Source of the DNA: Paramacrobiotus metropolitanus
Lineage: Eukaryota; Tardigrada; Eutardigrada; Parachela; Macrobiotidae
Reading direction: 5' to 3'
DNA length: 64,000 bases
Assembly (NCBI RefSeq): GCF_019649055.1
Contig: NW_026570271.1
Location: forward strand, 1-64,000
Part shown: one piece after another, positions 12,585 through 24,000 of the stretch
How the letters are laid out: each line of letters opens with the position of its first letter
Position numbering within the stretch: position 1 is the first letter of the stretch
The notes under the pieces: generated by a model
The model's database searches: none
Told to the model about the DNA's origin: nothing
What the model saw: only the letters and a program-made list of their open reading frames with translations
Position numbers and translations under genes: made by a program

Positions 12585-14271
12585 AGTACAAGCACCAGTG
12601 TACCACTATTAATAATGGGTGAACAGACTGCAAATTTGAGTACTTATATCCACGGTAGTTTCTGCCACACCTTTCGGTATATCACAGCTCATAGTTTGAA
12701 GATATAAATAAGCACAAATTAGCACCCTCCTAAGCACAAATTAGCACCCTCACAAAAAGTTCCGCAGCAGTAAGGGTACTCAAACATCCTTTACGAGTGG
12801 CTCTATAACTTAAAGGGGCCAGATCCTTTAACTTTTGGCTCCGCCTCTGCACTACCATTGGACGAAAGGCTCTAAAATTTTCCTCTCTTTAACTTAAAGT
12901 CCTTTAACTTAAAGTACCAAAATCGTTACTTTTCAGTATAGGGCCCGCTGAGTTGGAAATCGCTCATGCAAACTGAAACGGATTCTGCATCTAATGTGCA
13001 GATATCTTTTGCCGACTACTGAAATTTGTTTTCAATGGTTTTAGACTTTCTGTTCTTCTGCGAAATGGGAGGCGTAAACACCCATTCAAACCCATTTTAT
13101 CATTAACCGATTTAGAGAAATATGATTGGCTAGTGAGAGTTAAAGAGAAATCGCATCTATAACTTATAGAGCCGTTCGTAAAGGATGTTTGAGTACCCTT
13201 AGTAAAACTTAATGAAAGAGTCACAATTCAGGACTCGTGGTGAATCACAGTATTATCGAAAGATTGACATACCGTAGTACTAGCAGGGCAAACTAAATCT
13301 GAGATAGCACTGCGGCGCTCTCTCTGCCCTCTTTAAACAACACTCACATGTGCGTTCCTAATTTCCTATCCTTAACGAAGTAGGTAAACATTGCTGCCGC
13401 ACAGCCAAATTGTTGTGTGCAATATGGACAGCCGATGCGCGCTGGGACGGCATCGCTCAAGATGCCGCCCAGTGCGGGTCCCACTACGTGGGCTATTGAA
13501 CAGTGACAAGCATACTGATAAAATAGCAGAGTGTGATATTTCGTAACACTAAAATGCTATGAACGCTGTAATATCTTGTAAAATTATTTCAGCACAAAAT
13601 TACGCTAACGATTGGTGTTTTGGTGTAGCAGTGCTGGGCAACGGGCAGTCGCGCAGAGTGCACGCAGCCGATCGCGCAGATGTGCAATTTAAAAACAATA
13701 TAACAATATCGCCTGCAATCTCTTGCTGGTTGGTGAAAACAAACCTATTTGCGGGGAAGAATCTTTGTTCAACAATGTTCTATTCAAATGAGGAACATCA
13801 CACAAACCTCGGGACCAGTAAGCGCGAAAAAGCTCAACTCATTTTTTCAAAAAAGGTCAGTTTCACACTTGATGAATACGAATCATAATAGCAAGTAGTA
13901 ACATAAACAATAGACCTGTTATGGACGGATTGTTCATTTGTAACGGCAAGATTCTGATTAGACAAATTGCATAAAGATCACCTGCGCCAGGGTTCGCCAA
14001 GGCAACACATACCAGCGGCTGAATCAAAAGACTGATAATTTGCAAACATTGAATTGCTCTTTCATTATTACACGAAGCGTTCCTAAAATATGGCGCAGAG
14101 TGTTTCACCTTACAGACCAAAATAAGATTGGAACATTGAAACCAAAAGCATTTAAAATGTTGTCTTGACAGTTAAAGAATGTTCTCGTAAATAGTCCTCC
14201 AGTTGTTTGTTCCCAGGAACTGACTGATAAGAATGAGCAGCAAGCATTTTGATTGCAGAAGCGTCAGTAAT
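12585..14271. other. Spacer between G1 and G2
   Basis: Holds the G1 promoter region (to about 13260, similar to 33300-33530 and 19260-19490), a TA-flanked MITE (12773-13199), unassigned sequence (13260-13800) and the 3' flank of G2 (13810-14271). No gene recognised. Confidence 0.6.
12773..13199. mobile_element. 427-bp MITE with TA target-site duplication
   Basis: Terminal inverted repeats of about 24 bp or more start AGGGTACTCAAACATCC and end with the reverse complement, with similarity extending into GGCTCTATAA. TA flanks both ends (12771-12772 and 13200-13201). No coding capacity. TA duplication points to a Tc1/mariner-type transposase. The homologous promoter of G2 (about 33446-33530) lacks the insert and shows the empty site. 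Confidence 0.8.
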
Positions 14272-17200
14272 CTAATTCCTTGCAACAGAGTGAGTAATGC
14301 CGGTGTTTAAAGGATTTCGTGACTGATGCGTAATTATATGTTCTCCCATCTTCATAGGTTGCCGACTTTTGAATGCGCACCCCGTGCAGCGCAGAAACAC
14401 GTGCTTCGCCAGTAGAAGACGATGCTGTTGAGCAGCCAAATGCGATAGGAACTGATCCTCATCATCCCACGACACACGGCATATACGGCATTGAAATCTT
14501 GCCGTGGCGGTATCGATTTCGGTGTCCGGCAACAGAAGTAGTTGTGGAGCAGCGTTTCCTGTGGGTAGGTTCGGGATGGTGGCAACTGTCGCTGGGTCTT
14601 CTCGTTTGGTGTCTGAGCTAGGCGAAATGGTTTCCGGTGCTACGAGATCATCCTCACGCTCAACGTTTCGCTGGTAATGCCGCATGCCAAAATAATCATC
14701 GAAGGAACGCCACCGATTATACGCGCACGCCGCAATCAAAATATCTGCAAAATAGTCTTTCGTTCTATATAAAATACAACTAATATACCGTTGGCGAAAC
14801 TTCGATTTTATTTAATTTAAATGGTAACATAATGGCTCATTATAATCAGCCATTAGACGTATTTGCAGCTTACCTAATTATTCTGATTAAGGAAGAACCG
14901 ATTCGCCTTTGATTCAAAAATTCACTCACCTGTTTGGCACTCGCCGGTGCGGCAGTTGTCGATGTTCGTTATTTCCCCATTTTCTGCTGATATATTTACA
15001 GTGTGTGGAGAATCAACCTCCGCAGTCCAGTTGGCATCGAACGGTGAACCTGTTTCGTCCTGCTTTTCTCCACCACTGAGTGAAACCTGCTTTTCTGAAG
15101 CTGAATCCGGGTGTAGCAGCTGCTGGGCCTCAGAGGGCATTCGCTCAGGTCGGGGCGATTGTGGGCGAGATGTCGGAATGATGAGATCTACGGCTGCTTC
15201 CGCTCTCCACTGCTCGATATCACCGGCATCTTCGGCTTCCACTAGAGATACCGCAATTACCGGAGTTGCGCTTTTGCCTGCATCCCTTACTGCGGTCGAG
15301 GGTTGAACCTAAAAACAGAAGGAAAATTTCGAAATAAAGATAAGACTGCCATCAGATTGTCTTCGTTAGCAAATGCGCAGCCAAGAGCAGCTGAAGCAAC
15401 ATTTTATACTCCCCTGTTTTCCTGGGGGAAGTAATAAATTCGCAGCCTTGCGGTACCATAAAAACTAAATTTATAACTACACGTCACTCTGGACTAACTT
15501 ACATCTAGCTGCTGCCCAACCACCGACGGTTCATTGCTACTGATGTCCCGATCTGTGGCGTCGAAGCTGGCATCGCGCAATGGAGTGTTTTTGGACCGGA
15601 AGCAGTCATAAATGTGCTGTTTTACTGATGCATAAGAATATCCCTTTCTGCGAAGTTTCCAGACAACGGACTGCAGCTTGTGGTACTGTATGTCTTCGTG
15701 GTTTGTGAGGAGCTGGAGTGATTGCACGACCGGATTTGACAAAGCGTGAGACGTGTTAAGGGTCGGTTCGAAGGACGATCCGCTGTCCGCTACGTTATGT
15801 TGATCCTGTGGAGCGATGCTATATGTTTCGTGTGCTAGCGGCTGCTGGGTATCCTTTCTACCGATGGTCAGAATTTGTTGGCTGTGTACAGCAGTGACTA
15901 AAACAGGGAGAAAAAGTATGAACAACAGCAGCGGCATTTATTATCGGCGAGAGTCTACGAAGTACATAAGTATCATAGGTTCCACATTAGAAGACGTGAT
16001 AATTTTTTACTTCTCTCAGTTTGCGTGAAAATAATGATTATCACACACCAATTTTTCAAAAGTTTTTTTAATGTGGAACAGCGCACGGAATACCATGTCT
16101 CTGGTACCTGAATCGATATCGAAAATGCCGGAAGTGCACAAAAACATCGACATATGCAGATATCTCGTGAGTGCCTATTTGTGGACTAAGCAGGTAACCT
16201 TTACTACATTCGTATAATGGATTTGGCATGATCTTAAATCAATTTTGGGTTTCTCTAGCTGCATTGATGTGCCAAGTAATAAAATATCTCATACCGCTGT
16301 GGATATCCGTGCTGGGAAATGCGCTCAGCTCACGAAGTCCCGTCGTCTCTGTGGTTTCCGTACGAAGCACCGGCGGAGGTGAATCTGGTGAGGCATGACG
16401 TGAAGTGCGCCCCACTATCAAATCTCCGTGGTATGCAACCGTAGTTGCGCGTTTGCGTTTAGATGTTGGACCCTTCCGACGTTTGGTAGTCTTGGCTAGC
16501 TGGGACGTCGAAGTACTGAATGTTGTTTGAGCAGCACATAGCTGACGTCGAGGGCCGGACATGAGGATACTGCGGGCACGCTCCGTCGTGAGGCCCGCTG
16601 TCTTGGCTAGAGTGGCTAGATCATACTTTCCCCCGAAAAAATCATCATAGGAATTGCGCTGAAGCTCGCCGCCGATTTCGGGAAAATCATGACTATCTGT
16701 TTCTAAAATTTGCAGACAAGTTGCTGAGAGCTGGTGGTCTGGTCAATGCATTATAAATCAAATCGGAGCAGCAGGCAGTTACTTTTGCCAAAATACAAAA
16801 AAAAACGCCCTTGCTACGCATGCTAGCGCAACTTGCTGCTAGAACTGACTACTTTTCATTTTTTCGCACGAATCGCGTAAACTACATACTACGCGTAAAC
16901 TACATACTATGTGGTAGCGTAACTCGCAAGCTCGTGATAAATCTTAAATCTGGCGGTTGATGAATTTTCCATAACCGCCCGTCTGTTGGTCTCAGGCGTA
17001 CGTAAGCCGCTGCACATTAGAAACTGCAGTCGCTCTCGATATATTGTTTTATTTCGTTACAAAATAAAAACGCATCCTTATCCTACGTACCAGTTTGGCT
17101 TTTTCCGGAACACCGATTCACTCCTTCTTGGACGTCACGTGTAACCAGTGGCACACTAGCTGTACCTTCCTTATGGTGGAAATCCGTGGACGTGTTTTCA

Positions 17201-18032
17201 GAAACAGAACTGTCGCAACGTCTCCCTTTGCAGCCGGAGTTTTGGGACACCGTTGCCATTAACCGAGCATGATCGAAAGTGACAAAGGATTGTCCGGGAT
17301 TGGTGTCTGGAGGATCTGGTGGCAGGGTCTCCAACCGAGGCAACTTTCGGCGCTCATGTGCCACTGTATTACCACCGTCCTTGTTAACCCGTTTGGTCTG
17401 AAAGACATGTTCCTGATCGGGGCTATGCGATTTCAGTCCGGGTGTAGCACACTTGAGTTGATGCGCCTCCGGTGTGCTGGCTTCCTGGTCGGTATTTTCA
17501 AGAATGTGTTTTATCGTATAGAAACCCAATTTCAGTTGTTTTGCTATCGAAATAATTGATAATCCTTCAGCACGAAGTTTCAGAACAGTCGCACGCCTCT
17601 GCTCGTATTTCTGCCGGTTGCGCTCCGGAAATGTCTTTCCATTCTGCTGCATCAACACTTGCAGGGTAGCTTGCGATACGCCGAACTTTTCGGTGATGTA
17701 CGCCACACCGTAACCTTCTTCAAAGCAGTTCAGTATCCCTTCTTTCTGCTTCTGACTGACAGGAAGTCGATCCCGCGAGGGAAAACTGAGTCCGGCGGGC
17801 TGAATTACAGCGTCTGTCGCATCAGCTGCTACGTTAACCTCGCGTATAACGTCCGGTCTTGAGTATCCGCGATGGAATAATTGCATGATTGGTTTCTTCT
17901 GCTCTTCAGCAGGGCCAGTCATTCCCCGCATTCTCTTGATACGGTCTTCGAAGCCAGTGTCGTGTAGTTCACAAAATAGCTGTCTTTTTTCCTCGTCAGT
18001 ATCTACCGAGTAGGTTGTTTGGTATGGTTGTC
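14272..18032 (-). CDS. Unit E (3' half of G2), E1-E5 without a start codon
   Basis: E1 17091-18032, E2 16295-16702, E3 15503-15897, E4 14930-15308, E5 14272-14744. At the position of the G1 start codon (GGACAACCATG) this copy reads GGACAACCATA, and the frame is shifted, but the frame entered from the AG acceptor at 18033 in phase 1 is open to the donor at 17090. One HTH is lost: HTH1 is cut after TGFE and runs directly into HTH3, without a stop. Four repeats or parts remain. E5 has the motif SFDDYFG, finger 1 (C-x2-C-x12-H-x5-H) and a full finger 2 ending H-x3-H, the only copy in the window keeping the last histidine. It reads best as the downstream half of a fused gene. Confidence 0.65.
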
Positions 18033-21000
18033 CTGCTGTAGCAAAAGTCTCTTTGATTTTAACCCGGCAATGCCCGAGGTATCAAGGAATTTTTTATCGA
18101 AGTTAAAATTCATACTGTAGAACAACAATAATATAATGAACTTAAACTATTTTTTTCAAAATTTTTGCTGCAGTAGTTTAAAATTTGAAGGGTAGGTGGA
18201 AATTCCACCGCTTGGGCATTAACGATATACAATACGTACGGTGTGGGCAAGGTGGTTGCCGGTGCGACACCACACAAATTCCGTTGTGCACAACATTAGG
18301 GCTACTTGATCTACTCGAATCAACCTGGCTGTGGTAGCTGTTTACAATAGTTATCTTATGCAATTTAATTCATCATGAAAAGATTCTTGGTTGAATTTAT
18401 AATCAAAAAAATGTGTGATTTCCGGTCAGTATACAACAGGGTCATGGTGGGTTGCGCCAGTTTAATGTGCATTTCAACACTGATCACAGCCAGCCATATT
18501 TATGGTTGGCTGCTTCGATCACAACGTCGTTTTATTGTTCTTTCTCCTGTTGCAGTCGAAGAAATATTGTGATATTATAAGAAAAATGTTTTATTACCAT
18601 TTATGCTATTATAAAAGCACTCAGATGTCCTTATTTGTTCGATATTTTGATCAGTTAGCTGACAGTGTAATGGGCTGACCACTCTCTTAGTGCGCAACGG
18701 CTGAATCGTATGAAGTGTGCGGCTCTGGTCACTGTGCCTGTTCAGGCAGCATGTTACTGTCCTACCCCAATGCCCAAGCGGTGGAATTTCCACCAGCTGT
18801 TTTTGAAAATTCACAGTTTTTTACAGAAGAGCTGCAGACTTTTGTGTGATACTGAAATTGTAAGATATTCATATGCAGTTATCACTAATTTAATCCCAAA
18901 TTTTTATCATAACAGCCGATTTAGATACACTTCGTAGAACTTCACGTTATTTTTTCAGTGTTTTTTAAGCAATGTAGGTTTTTTATGGTGTGTTTAATCA
19001 AAAAACTAAAATTCACTGTGCAAAGAGTTATCTTTGCTCTATCTGATGCATATGTAACCAAAGCAATGACAATAGTCCTGGCGTTGTAAAAATTGGCGAA
19101 CTTTACTGGTGGTTTTTCCACCTAGCAGACGTTGCCGGGTTAATCACATACACACACACATAGCCACGGTTCAATATACAAGTTTCCACACAAATTTGCT
19201 TGAAAAATATACAACGCGATCATTTACTATGGGTATGTACTTTAGTTACAACTTACCGGTACCACTGGTAATACTCGGTGTGCAGCCCGCAAATAGAATA
19301 TATCGGCGGTAGTTTCTGCCAGCGAAGAACCCTTTCCGCCAATGACGGCCGGTATACCACTTTGTGAGGCTCGCTGCTTATACTCATTGGATTTTCATCC
19401 ACAAGAAGTCATTTCATTATCCAGATCAAATGCATCAACCAGAATTACTGATTAATGGAAAATCACAGTATTATCGAAAGGTGCAATTTACGGCTTTTAA
19501 AATACTGCAGTGGAGCGAAATAGACTAAAACAAGCGTTTCCGAAAGACGGAGCTGATGAAAACTTACTAAACAGGAATATATCTACGGCTACGTTCGAGT
19601 ACGTAAGTATCAATAAGGATGCAGCTCAACATAAGGAGTTGAGGTTCTTATTCACGACACCCATTAGGACTTAGTACATCAGGATCATAAATTGGGATTT
19701 GGTTTTTTGGTAATTAACAAGATAATTACCAAGAAAGCGCTATGCAGCCTAGAAGCCTGACCCCTTTCTGTAGCGAAGTCAGATCATTGCACAGCACAGC
19801 ATTGCAGTGGTACTGCTGAAACCGGATTAATATAAGTAAATTCAACTTACCGTCGGTTAGCTGGACCGCCTAGACGCAATGGTCGGTTGGGCTTCACAGT
19901 ATCCGTGTGCGTTCAGTTCTAAGCCCACGGAGCTAAATACGAAAACAATAATTGTATTAATATGCGCTGCCATCTCTTGACTGGTAGATGGAAACGTGGG
20001 GTGCGCGTGCAAAGTCTTTTATTCAAAAACGTCACACTATCCCAGCAATACAGTATGTTTAAGCCAAATCATGACACAAAGTTTTTTGAAAAAGAAAACA
20101 GGCCGCTGTTTTTGCCTGCCTGGTACTGGTTTCCTGCCAGGTGGTTTTCTCTAGGTTGCATGCCATCCAGGTCATGGCTGGCGTGGGTCATCCAGGTCAG
20201 GTGGGTCATCCAGGTCATGGCTGGCGCTGTTGGCCGGTTTGTCGATGCTGGCCTTTTCAGCCACGAGAGTGCAGTTCCCTTTAACGGCACGAGTTTTATA
20301 TGTGCCGGCCATAAAGGACATCGACTGACTCCAGGCTAACCTCGATAGGATAATAACACCATCCCCGCTTCTGCCCTTCCGGATGAGCGCGCGGTGGTAT
20401 CCAACAAACAGCTCCCACTTCTTCTTGCATTGTTTGACAGTCTTCGCCGGCTTTCCGTCTTTGGCAAATGCGTGGCATGGTCAGAAACTTTCATCCATTT
20501 GAACAGTTTCAGATCTGCCCGTTTGCTGAGACCATTTCCCTTCTCCCACAAGATTTTCCGGTTGTGTACTCCATCAGTTAACGTTGATCATGAATTTTGA
20601 TATCGCTAAAGGTCACAATTTCGACTTCCGTTGAGGTCTCGGCTGCGGTTGTGGTCTCATCAGGTTGTGCGTTTAAATCAACCTTTTTAGCTCGCGACAT
20701 GATTTGTAGTGTAGTGGCTACGCGCCATATTAGCGCGTAGCAACCCGCATGGCTGTGTTGACCTGTAGAGGACGCATTTTATGTGGTACTACGAGTATTT
20801 CATGATTCAGTATCTATCCGGCCAGAGTGGCACAATAAACATCTGTGCCAAGACGTGACAATTGGCGTGAAGTGTAGTATTCTCTGAACTCTGAAGCGGG
20901 AAAGGAGAAGAGGAAAGCGAGCGCTATATAATAAGAGATCGAAAATGACGACCACAACCGATCAATTGACCAAGTTCAATCCGGAAACCATGGACTGGAA

Positions 21001-24000
21001 GGCGTGGAAGTTTTGTATGATAATTATACTGTGCTGACCGACCTTCATACGGACAAGCACCGTGCCTTGCTAATAAACAGTCTGGACACGAAGGCCCTGC
21101 AGCTTTTAGTTTCGATGTGCAAACCCAAGATGCCGTCCGACTTCACACTGGGTGAACTGGTCACGAAGCTGGAAACGGCCTACGCCCCGTACACGAACCA
21201 AATAACCGAGTGGGCGCTGTTCTTCAGTCTTCGGCAGGACGAAAAAGAAAGCCTGGTGGACTTCGCGACGCGTTTACGTGACAAAACGATCCTATGCGAC
21301 TTTCCGGCAACAGTGCTGGAGAAGAATTTAAGTGCTGTGCTCGTGGCAGGCGTCAAAAGCGACGCAACAAGACGCTACCTAATGCTGCAAGAGCTGAAGA
21401 CGTTCGACGCCGCCCTCCAAATTGCTATCAAATATGAAACAAGCGTGAAAGAGGCGAGAAAAACTAATGTGGAAGAGAATGTGGTGAACAACATTAAGAA
21501 GCGAGAAATAAGAGTGAAGAAAGAGGAGAAGAGCAGTAGAGAAAAGAGACAGGAAGAGAATGATGACGAAAGTGGAAGTGAAGAAGAGATGCCGTCCCGG
21601 CGGAAATGTAAAAGATGTGGATCCTGGCGGCATACGCCAGAAGAATGCTGGTATAAAAACACCAGATGCAATGGTTGCGGCATGAAAGGCCATATAGAGA
21701 GGGCATGCCAGCAGAAGGACAACAAGAAGAAGGAAAAGGTCAATACCGTCTACAATGTCGAGGAAGATTATTTCGACATTTTGCCATAATGTTCTGCTTT
21801 TTCACTTCATTTTAAGGGTGAAGTAGTGTAGTGGCTACGCGCCATATTAGCGCGTAGCAACCCGCATGGCTGTGTTGACCTGTAGAGGACGCATTTTATG
21901 TGGTACTACGAGTATTTCATGATTCAGTATCTATCCGGCCAGAGTGGCACAATAAACATCTGTGCCAAGACGTGACATGATTGTTTTATAAAATGACCTA
22001 TATATTTTTAGTATTTAAATTATGGAATTATGAAGCGGCTGACAAATGGGAAATTGTGTACACGCACTGTGACGCACAGATGTCATTTAGTCAGTGCGTG
22101 TGCTAACAAAAGGGGTTTGTATTAGAGCACTTACGTAATAATTAATCGGTACATATAAACACGTGTCTACAAGATCTACATATGTACTAATGTACATAAC
22201 ATAATATTTATCTGGACATCCAGCTGGGCAGTGGTCAGTTGACCAAAAGTATGTATGACTGGGCAAAAGAAACCGGAGACCGTGTCAGAGAGGAGCCATC
22301 CTCTCGTACACCGAAGTCGCCGAAACCACGAATTTCGACGATTCGGTTTTAACACGATCATGTCCCCTCATAGTCATCCGTAAAAATGGGACGGAGAGTC
22401 GGGAACGGCGTCCTCTGTATCCTCATAGTCACTCGAAATCTGAACATTAATTAGTCGAAACTGCCGCTTTCGGTGAATAAAGTGGCGCCTTTAGGAAAAC
22501 AATAATTTTGCGGACGAACTTCCGATCTGAACACCATTTAGTCGGAACTGCTGTTTTCGGGGAATTAAGAGGCGCCTTTAGGAAAAACAGAATTTTGCGG
22601 ACGAACTTCCGATCTGAACACCATTTAGTCGGAACTGCTGTTTTCGGTGAATTAAGAGACGCCTTTAGGATAAACAGAATTTTGCGAACGAGCTTTCGGG
22701 CGTATAGTAAATTAACTATGCGACCGAAAATTTTCCGGTCGCATGAAAACGACCTTAACTTGATTAAGTATATTATGTAGTTCATTACCATAAACAATAG
22801 TTAATTTTTTTCTAATTAGCGATTGAAAACATACTTGAACAGTCGTAATGAAAAAAATTTCCACTGTTATTTCCCCGTAACCGAAAACATGAGACAGAAT
22901 ACCCTCGTACAGCATTCGCAAATTATCAATATGCAATACAAACGTCAAAAAAATACATGCAAAAATTTCATCCCCGTAACCGCGCGGATAACTTCGAAAC
23001 AGGAAATCATGCCTGCCACCATACGTACTCTGTTACAAAAACATGTGACACTGAAAAACCAAAGCGCTGATTAACCAGCTCAGTCCGCATTCCGTGCTCG
23101 GTCCACACAGTGCCGCTCCGATCATAGATTACCCGAGTTGGGACTCGCTCCGATCCCTGTAACTATATAAGTAATATTTATAATTAAAATTGCAGAGTGC
23201 TTGCATTTTCTTTAAGTAATTAGTTATGCTCGTACATCTTAAAACAAACGACGTCGGTTATGGAACTGCAGCGCAGTCATCTCAGCAGCAGCCACCCGAG
23301 AAATGTTGCCATCAACGGCAACAACGATACTGTTCGGCATTCGAACGCCGCCCAACAACTGCTGTGCCGGTTGCTGATCGGGGCCTGCAGTAACAGCACG
23401 CGACGACGACGGCGGTGAATGCGCACGAGCTGCAGTCAGCAGGTTTGGGTTGCCACAGTTGGGCAATCTGGAAGAGGTCCGTCTGCCCACACACAGATTA
23501 CGGCGACGCGCTAAACAAGTATTCATGTTTATCGTTCGGCACGAGTACACATTAAAATACTGTAACAGGCGAGCGCTACCTAGTGGAGTCGGTGTTCGCG
23601 CTGGGGGTGGACTTGGTGAGCATACACGAGCCGGTTCAGCTGTGCGTCCCCGTCGCGACCCACGCATTCCACGAGGCACACGTTTACGTCCTGCTCCGCG
23701 TGAACAGAGGACTGATCCTGGAAACCTGGTCGGAGATCGCGTGCTCGGCACTCCAACCGTAGATCCGCGCCCACGTGCCGCTGAGCGACGATACGCTAAA
23801 CACATAAACATGGGTACAGGTGCACATAAATAAATTTAAGTTTAAAATAGTACCGCTCGTTACTGCCGGTGGCTCCTGTCCGGCTGCTGCCGGTACTGGA
23901 GTAAACACCCGTTCAGGTACGACAGCACGTCCGCCACGAATAGCACGCCCAGAATTGGAGCCACGTCCACGCACACCTACAATAGCAGTTTTACAGATAA

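Larger units (their letters stand above)
20705..21977 (+). mobile_element. Gag-only LTR retrotransposon (TR-GAG type)
   Basis: 1273 bp from LTR to LTR. Two 156-bp LTRs (20705-20860, 21822-21977) are identical except for the first base. They run TG...CA and are flanked by the 5-bp duplication TGATT (20700-20704, 21978-21982). The internal 961 bp encode only a Gag with two zinc knuckles; no protease, reverse transcriptase or integrase. Non-autonomous elements of this layout are called TR-GAGs. Near-identical LTRs mean a recent insertion, made by the machinery of another element. Confidence 0.9.

Noticed and set aside
21375-21743. Cys/Phe/Ser-rich antisense frames opposite the Gag gene
   Set aside because: Shadows of the lysine- and glutamate-rich Gag codons.
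22447-22797. Repeated protein RKFVRKILFFLKAPLNS
   Set aside because: Produced by an 87-bp tandem DNA repeat whose length is a multiple of three; both strands are open, so there is no sign of selection for one frame.
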